Positions 20,089 through 30,130 of a stretch of 64,000 bases of DNA are shown here, in pieces. The notes below the pieces were generated by a model. The model had not been told where the DNA came from. It did no database searches and was given only the letters and a program-made list of their open reading frames with translations. Position 1 is the stretch's first letter, and each line of letters begins with the position of its first letter. Source of the DNA: Planctomycetaceae bacterium (GTDB lineage: Bacteria; Planctomycetota; Planctomycetia; Pirellulales; Pirellulaceae); contig JABJJO010000047.1 in assembly GCA_018660825.1 (NCBI GenBank), positions 1-64,000 on the forward strand. The letters run 5' to 3'. The position numbers and the translations under genes were made by a program.

Positions 20089-22207
20089 TAATATTCTTGG
20101 TGCAGGTGCACCCGAAGGTTTGATTTGGACTGTTGGTATTGGCGGCGGGGTTCTGTTTTTGCTGTTAATTTTGGCAATCGCATTGAATAAATTCTATCGC
20201 AAGGTTAGCCCTGATTTAGCGATTATCCGAACAGGTGTAGGCGGCGTCAAAACTGCCTCTGGCGGTGGGATGTTTATCATTCCTCTAGCACACCAAGCGG
20301 AGATTATGGACTTGTCCGTTAAACGTATTGAAATTAAACGTCATGGAAAAGAAGGCTTGATCTGTATGGATAATATCCGTGCTGATATCGAAGTTGCTTT
20401 CTACTTGCGTATTTCAGAAAACAACATTGAAAATGTGGCCAAAAAACTTGGGGCGGTTCGTGCTTCTGATACTGCCGCTCTGGTTGAATTATTCGACGCT
20501 CAGTTCTCTGAAGCTCTAAAGACTATTGGTAAGCGATTTGATTTTGTTGACCTCTATACAGATCGCGACCGTTTCAAGATAGAGATTACAGAGCTTTTAG
20601 GTGATCCAGAAGACCTGCAAGGTTACGAGCTTGTAAGTACTGCTATCGACTATCTAGAACAAACTCCGTTGGAGCTAATGAACGCTAATAATATTCTTGA
20701 TGCGGAAGGTATTAAAAAGATTACGGACCTCACTGCTCGTGAAGCAATCCAGTCAAACGATATCAATCGTGAAAAAGAAAAAGCGATTGTGAAGCAAGAC
20801 GTGGAAGCCCGTGAAGCGATCTTGGCCTTAGAACGCCAGCAGGTTGAAGCGGAGCAACGTCAACAACGTGAAATCGAAGAAGTCACGGCTCGTGAGCAAG
20901 CTCAGGGTGCTGTGGTTCGCGAAGAAGAACGTTTGCGTGCAGAAGCTCGCCGCATTACAACCGAAGAAGAGCTCCAAGTTGCTGAAGAGAACAAAGATCG
21001 CCAGATTATTGTTGCTCGTAAAAACAAAGAGCGAACCGAAGCGGTTGAAACGGAACGGGTGGAACGTGACCGTGGCTTAGAAGCAACGGATCGTGAACGC
21101 GTAGTTGCTTTAGCTGATATCGATAAAGACAAGGCGATTGAAGTTGAAAAACGCGCAATCCAAGAAGTGATTCGCGAACGTGTCATCGTTGAACGTGGAG
21201 TGGTTGAAGAAACCGAACGTATTAAGGATACCGAACAATTCGCTACAGTCGATCGATTGAAACGTGTTACCGTGACCAAAGCTGATATGGAAGCAGAAGA
21301 AGCATTGGTTAAGGAAGTAAAAGCTGCGGATGCTCAGAAGCAAGCAGCCGAACGTAATGCTGAACAAATCGTAATTGAAGCGGAAGCGGAACGACAACGA
21401 GCCGAAAAGGAAACGCAGGCTACCAAAATGTTAGCGGAAGCCAAAACGGCCGACCAGGCAGCGAGTGGCTTGGCTGAAGCTCAAGTTCAAGAAGCCAAAG
21501 CAGCATCCAAAGAGAAAGATGGCTACGCCGAAGCAGCGGTGCTACAGCGAACTGCTGAAGCCGAAGCTCTCGGACTGGTAGCCATGGCAGATGGTATTGA
21601 GAAAGAAGGAACGGCCGAAGCTGAAGTGATGAAGTTGAAGTACAGTTCTGAAGCTCAAGGTATCGAAGAAAAAGCGAACGCCATGAAACTGTTTGATGAC
21701 GTTGGTAAAGATCACGAAGAATTCAAGATCCGTCTGAATAAAGACAAAGATATTGAAATCGCCGCAATTGACGCTCAGCGTCTTATTGCCGAAGCTCAAG
21801 CGAATATCATGGGCGAGGCGCTCAAGAATTCGAAAATTGACATTGTGGGAGGTGAGTCGACATTCTTTGACCAGATCGTTAATGCGGTCAAAGGCGGTAA
21901 AGTGATTGACCGCTTTGTTGAAAATAGTGAAGTATTACAAGACGTCAAGGATACCTTCTTTAACGGAGATCCTGAGTACTTCCAAGCTCGCATCTTAGGA
22001 ATGGTTGAACAATTTAACCTCAGTAGTGACGACGTCAAGGACCTGTCGATCGCGGCATTGATTGCCAAGATGATCGGCTTGGCCAAGACGGATACACTGC
22101 GACATGAATTGCAAGGATTGTTAGGGATGGCTAAAAGCAAAGGTATCTCAGATACCGTAGCTGGCGATGTCCTAACGGTTGAATCTAGCGGCAACGCTCA
22201 AAGCTAA
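20078..22207 (+). CDS. Flotillin family protein, YqiK type (SPFH/Band 7)
   Basis: A 709-residue membrane-anchored flotillin. One N-terminal helix lies at about 17-36. It is followed by an SPFH domain (PDLAIIRTGVGGVKTASGGG, then IRADIEVAFYLRIS, about 45-210), a long Glu/Ala/Arg-rich coiled coil (about 215-560) with AEAE repeats typical of flotillins, and a C-terminal globular region of about 130 residues. It is longer than the roughly 550 residues I recall for E. coli YqiK; the difference appears to lie in the coiled coil and C-terminus. Flotillins scaffold ordered membrane domains and oligomerise through the coiled coil. The start has two consecutive ATGs (20078 and 20081) behind a GGGG ribosome site inside the upstream gene. 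It sits between the YqiJ-like gene and a large AAA ATPase gene, suggesting one functional unit. Confidence 0.92.
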   Translation: MMFNNILGAGAPEGLIWTVGIGGGVLFLLLILAIALNKFYRKVSPDLAIIRTGVGGVKTASGGGMFIIPLAHQAEIMDLSVKRIEIKRHGKEGLICMDNIRADIEVAFYLRISENNIENVAKKLGAVRASDTAALVELFDAQFSEALKTIGKRFDFVDLYTDRDRFKIEITELLGDPEDLQGYELVSTAIDYLEQTPLELMNANNILDAEGIKKITDLTAREAIQSNDINREKEKAIVKQDVEAREAILALERQQVEAEQRQQREIEEVTAREQAQGAVVREEERLRAEARRITTEEELQVAEENKDRQIIVARKNKERTEAVETERVERDRGLEATDRERVVALADIDKDKAIEVEKRAIQEVIRERVIVERGVVEETERIKDTEQFATVDRLKRVTVTKADMEAEEALVKEVKAADAQKQAAERNAEQIVIEAEAERQRAEKETQATKMLAEAKTADQAASGLAEAQVQEAKAASKEKDGYAEAAVLQRTAEAEALGLVAMADGIEKEGTAEAEVMKLKYSSEAQGIEEKANAMKLFDDVGKDHEEFKIRLNKDKDIEIAAIDAQRLIAEAQANIMGEALKNSKIDIVGGESTFFDQIVNAVKGGKVIDRFVENSEVLQDVKDTFFNGDPEYFQARILGMVEQFNLSSDDVKDLSIAALIAKMIGLAKTDTLRHELQGLLGMAKSKGISDTVAGDVLTVESSGNAQS

Positions 22208-22419
22208 CGTAGCTTGCTTGATGCTACGCTTTGCCAGCCGTGGTGGCAGGTCTCGCGACGACCCTTTTCCAGGGAAAATTGTGAGACCTGCTGGACACGC
22301 AAACCGACGACGGTTTGGGGAGACGTAGTCAGTCGAGTATATGCATCAGTACAATCCTTGGAATCAATAGGCTCTCCGTAGGTAAACCGTTACCTCAGGA
22401 AAGATTAAGAATTCGTATC
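22208..22419. promoter_or_regulatory. Structured leader between flotillin and AAA ATPase genes
   Basis: This 212-bp spacer holds nested inverted repeats. CGTAGC / GCTACG lies at 22208-22213 and 22223-22228. A perfect 9-bp pair GCAGGTCTC / GAGACCTGC lies at 22246-22254 and 22283-22291, with CCCT / AGGG inside its loop. No T-tract follows either. They could be a leaky terminator, an RNA-processing site that sets different levels of the two proteins, or a protein-binding site. Confidence 0.45.
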
Positions 22420-25400
22420 ATGGCTTCAGAAGAACAGCAATCCGATATTGATGATGGTGGCTCGCCAAAATCAGCAACTCCGCAACTTGAAAGCGGCACG
22501 TATGAAATCATACGTAACCGGCTGAAAGGTTACGCGCAAGACTTGCGAGAGCGGTTACAACAATTAGGCCAAATCCGCAAGGACGTATTTGGTTCGATTG
22601 AAACGGTCCTGCTTGGATCAGAACGCGTTACGACGGAACACAACTGTGTCCCGCGGGACATGATCGCAATTGGTGACCAGATAATCTTCGGTTATAACAT
22701 CCACTTTGGTTTGAAGAAGACGACACATATCGATGATGTGTTTTCCGTATACCGATTTGAGGATCACTCATTTCATAGCGTTAAATTAGATTTGATTTCC
22801 GATCAACAATTTCAGCGCGATTTTCAGGAAATCTATAAATACTATAAGGATGCGGAGTTTGCCAAGTTCTTTGTCATCGGTCCAAACCTGTTCATGACCT
22901 TCAAGGTTGGTAAAGGGGACAATGACGTAAAGAGTTTGAAGTGGAAGATTTCGGGCGATAAGTTAGTTTATGTTGATAACCGTAGTGACCATGAAGTCCA
23001 TTTTCCTGCACAGCATGAATTCGATTGGAAGCGTCCACCACGTGAATCTTTCCAGGAAGGTCGACATCCCCATATTAGTATTGATGATCGCCTGTTCGTG
23101 GAAACAGTGGGTGGTGATCTTACAATTAAGGTTGAAAACAACACTTTAACCGGGGAAGGCATCTACGCGGAATCCGTAGAGCATGTTGACCAGACTCTAG
23201 ATGATGCAGAAGTACTATACGCCATCGTAGGCACAATTATTTTGCTTAAGATTCGACCGTATCAAGAAAATGATTTCCGTTATTTTATTTATAACGAGAA
23301 GATTCAAAAGGTATGGCGAATTGATTCGATTGCGGATTCTTGTGTGTTGTTACCGGATGACCATGGCGTCATCTTTTCCAATGGCTATGCATTGGGCACG
23401 GGTGAATTTAAAGTCTTTGATACCGACCTGCAGCATATGAAATATGACCGCCGCTTGGATGCACCTAATGGCGAAGACTACTTGTATGTCTTCTACAACA
23501 CAGATTCTGGGACGTATGTTTTGTTACGTTACAATCTGATCGAACAAAAAGTGGACACTCCCAATATTTGTAATGGCACATCTTTTTTCCATGCGGGTGA
23601 AATGGTTTGCTTCCGGGCCCAAGACGACGCTCAAAAACACCACGTCTTGCAAATATGGCAAACGCCCTATGTTTCCGACGATTATCAGCCCACTACCAAC
23701 ACTGATTCTTTTTTGTACAAAATTGGTAATAAAGAAATCGTCCGCGGCATGGCTGAGTGCCATGAGGTTCTTGGATTAATAGAAAAAGAGGATACCTACT
23801 CGGGTTTGTATCATGATTTGGTACGAGCTTCGGCGGGCATCGTTGATTCCTATTTTTGGATCTCATCGGAAAATTGTTTTGAAGTCGCAAAACCGCTAAT
23901 ACAAATACGGCAATCAGCGGAATCGGCGATTGATGAATTTGAAAAGGTCGTGCGCGTCAAGAAAAACAGCGCTGATCAAACTCGTCAGGTACGGCAAAAC
24001 GTTGAAGAAGTACAACGGGTTGCTATTAACAGTAGATTCGAAAATGTAGACGATTTTGTCCAGTCACTAGCTGGGCTGCGAGCAGTCCGTGGTGAGATAG
24101 TATCACTGCGAGAATTACGTTATGCGGATATACCGCTGATCGAAAAATTAGAGGTGGAAGTAGCCGAGTCGAGCGAACGCGTATCACAGCGGTGCGTTGA
24201 ATTTTTATTGCGTGATAATGCATTAGATCCTTATGGCGAGCGGATCGACGAACAAACAGTATCGATTGGCGGACTTAAAAAAGTTACTGATGCTAATGCG
24301 TTGGCTGAAGCGATTTCCGAGAGCGCTCAAGAACTTGAGATGTTGATTGACATCGTTAGTAATCTTGACATTGATGACGCTACACACCGTACTCGCATTA
24401 TCGACAATATTTCCGTGATCTTCGGCAAAGTAAACACAGCTCGTGCGTCACTCAAAGGTCGTATTAAAGACTTGATGAGTGTTGAAGGCGTGGCTGAATT
24501 CAATTCGCAAATGAAGCTGTTGAATCAAGCGGTCGTGAATTATCTTGATATCTGTGACAGCCCAGAAAAGTGTGAAGAATTTCTGACCAAGGTCATGATC
24601 CAACTTGAAGAGCTCGAAGGTCAATTTGCCGAGTTCGACGAATTCGTATTGCAATTGACGGAAAAACGCGAGGAAATATACAACGCGTTTGAAACTCGAA
24701 AAGTGTCGTTAATCGAGTCGCGCAATAAACGGGCCAATGCATTGATGAAGGCTGCTGAGCGAATACTCAAAGGCGTGAAAGCTCGCATTGACAGTTTGGA
24801 ATCGGTGAATGAGATCAACGCATATTTCGCTTCGGATCTCATGATCGAAAAGATCCGAGACTTAGTGGATCAACTCAAGGAGCTAGAAGATAGCGTAAAA
24901 GTTGACGACGTTCAGAGTCAACTGAAGACGATTCGAGAAGATGCGGTTCGCCAATTAAAGGATCGTCAAGAACTCTTTGTCGGTGGTGAAAATGTCATCA
25001 AGTTCGGCAGCCACCATTTTTCAGTGAACGTTCAAGCGTTAGATTTGACAACTGTTTTACGTGATGGTGAAATGTACCTACACCTGACGGGCACGGACTT
25101 TTTCGAATTAATCACCGATGAACATCTGCTGGCCACTCGCGAAGTTTGGCAGCAAGAGGTTATCTCGGAGAACGTAGAGGTTTATCGAGGTGAATATCTG
25201 GCGTGGAGAATGTTGGAGTTTATTACCAGCGACAGTGAATGGTCGTTGAAAAAATATGGGGATTTAGACGAGGAGCAACGGCTCAGTGAAATCCAAAAAT
25301 TCATGGCGCCGCGGTATACGGAAGCCTATGCTAAAGGCGTCCACGACCTCGACGCAGATAAAATCCTTAAAGGCCTAGTCGATATGGAATTGGCGATTGG

Positions 25401-27726
25401 GTTGTTGCGGTACCACACCCAAGCTCGAGCACTCGGGCGATTGTATTGGGAGTATTTTGGAGACCAGCAGAACAAGCAGTTGCTGCAGTTGCGATTGCAG
25501 GGCGTGGGGACTATTTCTGAGTTGTTCCCAGCTAGTGCCGAGCAAGAACAATACGTAGCAGTACTGGAACCGTTGTTGGCAGAGTTTGTGGAAACAACGG
25601 GTTTGTTTTCGGAGGATTATGTACATCAAGCAGCGAATTATCTTTTCGAAGAGCGTACGGTAAGTACTTCGTTTGCAATCAGTCGTCGGGCGGCCGAATT
25701 GTATGCTGCCTTTGAACGACATTTGAAGCAAAATAGCTTTCTGAAGAAGTTTCAAGAATCGGCGACTCGCTTAGCGGACAGTCCGGAAGATCGATTTATT
25801 CTGTTACGCGATTGGATCCAAGCATTCTTGGAATCCTCTGATCACGGTGAAACCGCGATTGATTACGTAGATGAGTTGGCGGTCTTGTTGCTGAGTGGTC
25901 CAGTAGATCACAAGCACATTGTTGACGGTACGGTGGACCTGGACATTCATGGAATGATTGGTAATCACGGCACAATCCAAAAAAATAACTATCAATTAAA
26001 CTACAACGAGTTTGTTACGAAGTTAGAACGTTTTGATCGTGCGATCGTTCCGGCTTATCGAAATTATATTGATATCAAAAAAGAAGTTGTCGATGTTGCG
26101 CGTAAATCTATGCGGTTGGATGAGTTCAAGCCGCGTGTTTTGACTTCGTTTGTTCGTAATAAGTTAATCGACAAGGTTTACTTACCTCTAATTGGTGATA
26201 ATTTAGCCAAACAAATTGGCGTCGTTGGCGAGGACAAACGAACGGACTTGATGGGCTTGTTGTTGCTCGTTTCGCCGCCAGGTTATGGTAAAACGACGTT
26301 GATGGAATACATTGCAAATCGTCTCGGTGTGATTTTCATGAAGATCAATGGCCCAGCGATTGGTCATGCGGTGACTTCACTTGACCCAGAAGAAGCCCCC
26401 AACGCAGGTGCTCGCGAAGAAGTGCAAAAGCTGAATTTGGCGCTCGAGATGGGTGACAATGTAATGATCTATTTGGACGATATTCAACATTGTAATCCAG
26501 AGTTTTTACAGAAGTTCATTTCCTTGTGTGATGCTCAACGAAAAATCGAAGGTGTCTACAAAGGTCAAAGTCGTACGTACGACCTACGGGGACGCAAAGT
26601 TTGTGTAGTTATGGCCGGAAACCCATATACAGAAAGTGGCGAGAAGTTCCAGATTCCAGATATGCTTGCTAATCGTGCTGATATCTATAACCTCGGTGAA
26701 ATCATCGGTGACACGGCCGATGTCTTTGAGATGAGTTATATAGAAAACTGCCTGACCTCGAATTCGGTATTGAGTAAGTTGGCCAGTCGTAGTCAGCAAG
26801 ACGTTTACGAGATTATTAAAATTGCTCAGACAGATTCTCGTGAAGGAATTGAATTCGAATCCAATTATTCGATGGAAGAAGTCAACGAGATGGTTGGCAC
26901 GATGAAGAAGTTGCTGCGAGTTCGGGATGTTGTGCTTGATGTTAATCGAGAATATATCCGCAGTGCCGCTCAGGATGATGACTATCGAACAGAGCCGATC
27001 TTTAAGCTGCAAGGTTCGTATCGAAATATGAATCGTATTGCCGAGAAGGTGTTGGCGATCATGAACGATGAAGAATTAGAAACATTGATTCTGAGCAACT
27101 ATGAAAACGATTCCCAAACCCTGACCTCCGATGCTGAAGCCAATATGTTAAAGTTGCGCGTCATGTGCGGTTGGGCGACGGAACAAGATGAGCAACGCTG
27201 GGCCGATATCTGCAAGGCATTTTTACAGAACGTGAAGATGCGTGGCGTCGGCGCTGATGATCAAGCGGGACAGATTATTCTACAGTTGCAAGGTTTCTCA
27301 GACGGATTAGATGGCATTCGTCAGACGATTGACCAAGGTGTCGCTGGACTTGCCGAAAAGGCTGCGTCGCCGACGGTCGTACAAGCGGGAGATTCCAATA
27401 ACGATCAAACTAATGATGCACTGTTGACTTTAGCCGAGGAACTAAGAAACTATACAACGGGAGCGATTACGGTCGATCCATCTGACGGAGTACAACGCGT
27501 GGCGGTAATGCACAAGGTTCCTAAGTCGATCTTAGCGGTACTAGAAAACCAATTCCACCTGATGAACGATTGGATGAAACCGATCATGGAGAACCAACAG
27601 GGCAATGCGGAAGGCATAGAACGCTTGCGGCAGGCCGTGGAACAATGCCTGGGATCCTATAACGGGTTACTGGATGACCTAAATAGCAACCGTCAAGACA
27701 TCAATGCTGACAACGACGGTGAATAG
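22420..27726 (+). CDS. Very large AAA family ATPase ('DNA repair ATPase', DUF3686-like)
   Basis: A 1,768-residue protein from the ATG at 22420 (MASEEQQSD). The frame stays open a further 35 codons upstream, but that stretch is leader-like. The first ~500 residues are a beta-rich, possibly propeller-like domain with repeated aromatic strands. Residues about 500-850 are mostly long coiled coil, followed by a helical region. The ATPase core has Walker A PPGYGKTT (G1288-K1291) and Walker B VMIYLDD (D1353-D1354), then VVMAGNPYTESGEKFQIPDML as a probable sensor-1 region. The architecture matches, from memory, large bacterial ATPases annotated as DNA repair ATPases with a DUF3686 region. Substrate is unknown; a remodeller acting with the flotillin is an inference from position. 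No signal peptide or membrane helix was seen. Confidence 0.82.
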   Translation: MASEEQQSDIDDGGSPKSATPQLESGTYEIIRNRLKGYAQDLRERLQQLGQIRKDVFGSIETVLLGSERVTTEHNCVPRDMIAIGDQIIFGYNIHFGLKKTTHIDDVFSVYRFEDHSFHSVKLDLISDQQFQRDFQEIYKYYKDAEFAKFFVIGPNLFMTFKVGKGDNDVKSLKWKISGDKLVYVDNRSDHEVHFPAQHEFDWKRPPRESFQEGRHPHISIDDRLFVETVGGDLTIKVENNTLTGEGIYAESVEHVDQTLDDAEVLYAIVGTIILLKIRPYQENDFRYFIYNEKIQKVWRIDSIADSCVLLPDDHGVIFSNGYALGTGEFKVFDTDLQHMKYDRRLDAPNGEDYLYVFYNTDSGTYVLLRYNLIEQKVDTPNICNGTSFFHAGEMVCFRAQDDAQKHHVLQIWQTPYVSDDYQPTTNTDSFLYKIGNKEIVRGMAECHEVLGLIEKEDTYSGLYHDLVRASAGIVDSYFWISSENCFEVAKPLIQIRQSAESAIDEFEKVVRVKKNSADQTRQVRQNVEEVQRVAINSRFENVDDFVQSLAGLRAVRGEIVSLRELRYADIPLIEKLEVEVAESSERVSQRCVEFLLRDNALDPYGERIDEQTVSIGGLKKVTDANALAEAISESAQELEMLIDIVSNLDIDDATHRTRIIDNISVIFGKVNTARASLKGRIKDLMSVEGVAEFNSQMKLLNQAVVNYLDICDSPEKCEEFLTKVMIQLEELEGQFAEFDEFVLQLTEKREEIYNAFETRKVSLIESRNKRANALMKAAERILKGVKARIDSLESVNEINAYFASDLMIEKIRDLVDQLKELEDSVKVDDVQSQLKTIREDAVRQLKDRQELFVGGENVIKFGSHHFSVNVQALDLTTVLRDGEMYLHLTGTDFFELITDEHLLATREVWQQEVISENVEVYRGEYLAWRMLEFITSDSEWSLKKYGDLDEEQRLSEIQKFMAPRYTEAYAKGVHDLDADKILKGLVDMELAIGLLRYHTQARALGRLYWEYFGDQQNKQLLQLRLQGVGTISELFPASAEQEQYVAVLEPLLAEFVETTGLFSEDYVHQAANYLFEERTVSTSFAISRRAAELYAAFERHLKQNSFLKKFQESATRLADSPEDRFILLRDWIQAFLESSDHGETAIDYVDELAVLLLSGPVDHKHIVDGTVDLDIHGMIGNHGTIQKNNYQLNYNEFVTKLERFDRAIVPAYRNYIDIKKEVVDVARKSMRLDEFKPRVLTSFVRNKLIDKVYLPLIGDNLAKQIGVVGEDKRTDLMGLLLLVSPPGYGKTTLMEYIANRLGVIFMKINGPAIGHAVTSLDPEEAPNAGAREEVQKLNLALEMGDNVMIYLDDIQHCNPEFLQKFISLCDAQRKIEGVYKGQSRTYDLRGRKVCVVMAGNPYTESGEKFQIPDMLANRADIYNLGEIIGDTADVFEMSYIENCLTSNSVLSKLASRSQQDVYEIIKIAQTDSREGIEFESNYSMEEVNEMVGTMKKLLRVRDVVLDVNREYIRSAAQDDDYRTEPIFKLQGSYRNMNRIAEKVLAIMNDEELETLILSNYENDSQTLTSDAEANMLKLRVMCGWATEQDEQRWADICKAFLQNVKMRGVGADDQAGQIILQLQGFSDGLDGIRQTIDQGVAGLAEKAASPTVVQAGDSNNDQTNDALLTLAEELRNYTTGAITVDPSDGVQRVAVMHKVPKSILAVLENQFHLMNDWMKPIMENQQGNAEGIERLRQAVEQCLGSYNGLLDDLNSNRQDINADNDGE

Positions 27727-27747
27727 GTAGTGGTGATTATTGTCGGT

Positions 27748-28866
27748 TTAAATCGTGAGCCAACGGTCACGTGAGGCAATATTCCACGTGCCGACGACTT
27801 CTTGATCTTCCACGATAAATGCTGCTCGATGCAAAGCGCTCGTTGGACAGATATGGCCTGGAATCGCTAGAAGTTCATCTCCAGGGGAAAATTTTCCAGC
27901 GATGGAAGTTTGCAAAACTAGGTGTTCTTCATTTTGTAGAGTGGGGATCGCATCGGGCAAATCAGGAAAGATCAGTCGTTTTTCTAGTGGTGGATCGGAT
28001 GCACATGCCTTGTAACCTAAATCAACCGTAATCGAATTGGCGGTTGGTAGGCTGATAACGCGAGTTAAGATTCGAGCTGCTGGGGTATAGTTTAGATCAG
28101 GGAACATGTTGCCATAGTTGTTGTCAAAGAAAGTATTAGTGCCAGGGCTCAGTTCGAGCCCTGGGTCCTCAATAGCGGCATAGGCTGGAAAGCTGCCCGT
28201 TCCACCAGCGACGATGCGCGGCACTGATAGGCCGGTGGTTGAAAGTTGGTCACGCAAGTCCGTCGCGATCTGCCAACACTGCTGTACTGCGGTTGTGCGT
28301 AGAGCAAGGTCCGTTTGATGGTTCTGTCCATCGTACAAATGGAAGCCCGCGGGGTTGAGTCCGCTGCTGTCAGCAATTTGTTGATATAGTTTAATGGCCG
28401 CGTCTCCAGTGGTAATACCTGTTCGATGTTGCCCTGAGTCAATATCGAGTAAGACGTCGATTGTGCAATTTGCCGCAGTCATTGCTGTCGATAGCTGTTG
28501 TACCGGTGCAGGATGATCTGCCGTCACGATGAGTGTCACGTCGGGATAGGTTGATCGAAACTGAACGGCTCGTTGAATGTTGGGGCCAACGAGGTTGTAA
28601 GCCAATAGAATGTCGGTGACGCCTGCTGCAGCGAGCATTTCGGCTTCGGCAAAGGTCGCACATTTATGCCGAGTAATTCCAAGTTGCATTTGAATTTCGG
28701 TGACTTCGATCATCTTGTGTGTTTTGCAATGCGGTCGTAATCGCGTCACGTCGCCAGCAGTGCGAATCATCTCAGCGAGATTTAATTTGACAACTTCGGG
28801 AAAAACAACGAGTCCTGGTGAGATAATCTGGCTCGTATCACGAATCGTAAAATCAAAGGCTGGCAT
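27748..28866 (-). CDS. D-threonine aldolase / D-serine dehydratase-like PLP enzyme
   Basis: A 372-residue cytoplasmic enzyme from the ATG at 28866 (MPAFDFTI); a longer frame reaching 28983 adds a non-conserved tail. The alanine-racemase-like PLP barrel carries RPHCKTHK with the presumed PLP lysine at K48. The C-terminal metal-binding pair is H338 and C340 in PGHICPT, as in eukaryotic-type D-serine dehydratase and D-threonine aldolase. Such enzymes split or deaminate D-3-hydroxy amino acids using PLP plus a divalent metal. D-serine, D-threonine or D-3-hydroxyaspartate cannot be told apart here. It converges on the AAA ATPase gene with 21 bp between stops. The EamA permease lies upstream on the same strand and might export a related amino acid. 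Confidence 0.88.
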   Translation of the reverse strand: MPAFDFTIRDTSQIISPGLVVFPEVVKLNLAEMIRTAGDVTRLRPHCKTHKMIEVTEIQMQLGITRHKCATFAEAEMLAAAGVTDILLAYNLVGPNIQRAVQFRSTYPDVTLIVTADHPAPVQQLSTAMTAANCTIDVLLDIDSGQHRTGITTGDAAIKLYQQIADSSGLNPAGFHLYDGQNHQTDLALRTTAVQQCWQIATDLRDQLSTTGLSVPRIVAGGTGSFPAYAAIEDPGLELSPGTNTFFDNNYGNMFPDLNYTPAARILTRVISLPTANSITVDLGYKACASDPPLEKRLIFPDLPDAIPTLQNEEHLVLQTSIAGKFSPGDELLAIPGHICPTSALHRAAFIVEDQEVVGTWNIASRDRWLTI

Positions 28867-29020
28867 AATGGATGTCGTTAAAAAGGAAATCAAGAATTGC
28901 ACTAAACGATGTGATTTATTGTAACGGTTTGTTACTTGGATTGTCGCTAGGGAGGTACGATGTTGATTGTTGAAAAACACCATTCATCCACGAATTAGCA
29001 CGCATATGGAGATTGGTAAA

Positions 29021-29992
29021 TTATTGATTTACCTGGGGTCGATTGACTAGGTAGATTCCGGCGGCAACCAGTGCTAATGAAAGGAAGATCCAAGGTGACA
29101 AAGGGTCCTTGCGTAGAGTGGCGGCGGTGGCGATACCAAAGATTGGCGTTAGAAAACTGAATACGGTAATTCTTGAAGCAGAATATTTGTTGAGCAGCAA
29201 TGTTTGGATTGCAAAACAGAGACCGCCAACAATGACACCTTGATAAATCAGACCCCAGATAACCAGATGGTTCACTTGGTCGATGGAAATTTGATCGCGT
29301 TCAAAGTAGGCAGCGATCGCGACGAACCAGATAACCGCAATTAAATCGTGCCACAGCATGAGTGTACCGGATTGAACGGTCTTAAGATTTGCTTTGATAA
29401 ATAATATTTTAGCAGCTAGTAAAGCTCCACTAATGACGATGATGCAGTCACCTAATAGTCCAGGCAGGTCGCTATTGTTTGCCGTTGTTGTATCGGCCTT
29501 GGATTTTAGTAATAGAGTGACCAAGGCACTTGCTGCGGCAAGCGTGCAACCGATGACTTGAAGTTTGGACATACGTTGGGTCCGGCTGACGAAATGTTCA
29601 TAGCCGAAAATCCAAATAATAAATGTATTGATTAGGATGGTGGTGTGAGTTGAATTAGATAGTTGTACGCCGATAGTAAAAGTGCCTATTTGCGCGGCGA
29701 GTAATGTGCCGGCGATCAGACATGTGGGAAGTTGTTGCGGGGTTATTCTCCAAGGTGATTTTTCAAATTGACACCAGATGAGCATGAAAAATGTCGCTAG
29801 CAGGAAGCGAATGCCACTTACCGTAATCGGAGGTAGCCCGTAATCGGTGTAGTCTGACATCAGAGTGAACTTTGCGGCGACTGGGTTGCCGCCCCACAAC
29901 GCTGCAGTACTTACAACGGCAATAACTGTCAACCAAGTCAACGGGCGCTGGTGATCGGCAAGAGAGACGTCGGTTTTTAGAGGTAAACTCAT
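29021..29992 (-). CDS. EamA/DMT family permease
   Basis: A 323-residue inner-membrane protein with about ten hydrophobic helices in two EamA repeats. The first repeat begins at AVVSTAALWGGNPVAAKFTL and the second at LLGDCIIVISGALLAAKILF. SRITVFSFLTPIFGIATAA is the typical second-repeat motif. The DMT superfamily exports or exchanges amino acids, nucleotides and other metabolites; the substrate is unknown. The 154-bp gap to the PLP-enzyme gene, on the same strand, allows co-transcription. Its start faces the start of the PVC haem protein gene across 138 bp, so divergent promoters must lie there. Confidence 0.88.
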   Translation of the reverse strand: MSLPLKTDVSLADHQRPLTWLTVIAVVSTAALWGGNPVAAKFTLMSDYTDYGLPPITVSGIRFLLATFFMLIWCQFEKSPWRITPQQLPTCLIAGTLLAAQIGTFTIGVQLSNSTHTTILINTFIIWIFGYEHFVSRTQRMSKLQVIGCTLAAASALVTLLLKSKADTTTANNSDLPGLLGDCIIVISGALLAAKILFIKANLKTVQSGTLMLWHDLIAVIWFVAIAAYFERDQISIDQVNHLVIWGLIYQGVIVGGLCFAIQTLLLNKYSASRITVFSFLTPIFGIATAATLRKDPLSPWIFLSLALVAAGIYLVNRPQVNQ

Positions 29993-30130
29993 AGCAGGGG
30001 TGTGAATTCTGGTAGGTGACGAGTATTGTGTGTTAGAAAAATCTCCGTCGCATCACTATTATCGGCGTGGGCAGATTATCATAAGAGGAAGAGATTGGTT
30101 TTGTCGGTATTTTCTAGGTAGAGTTGGTTG

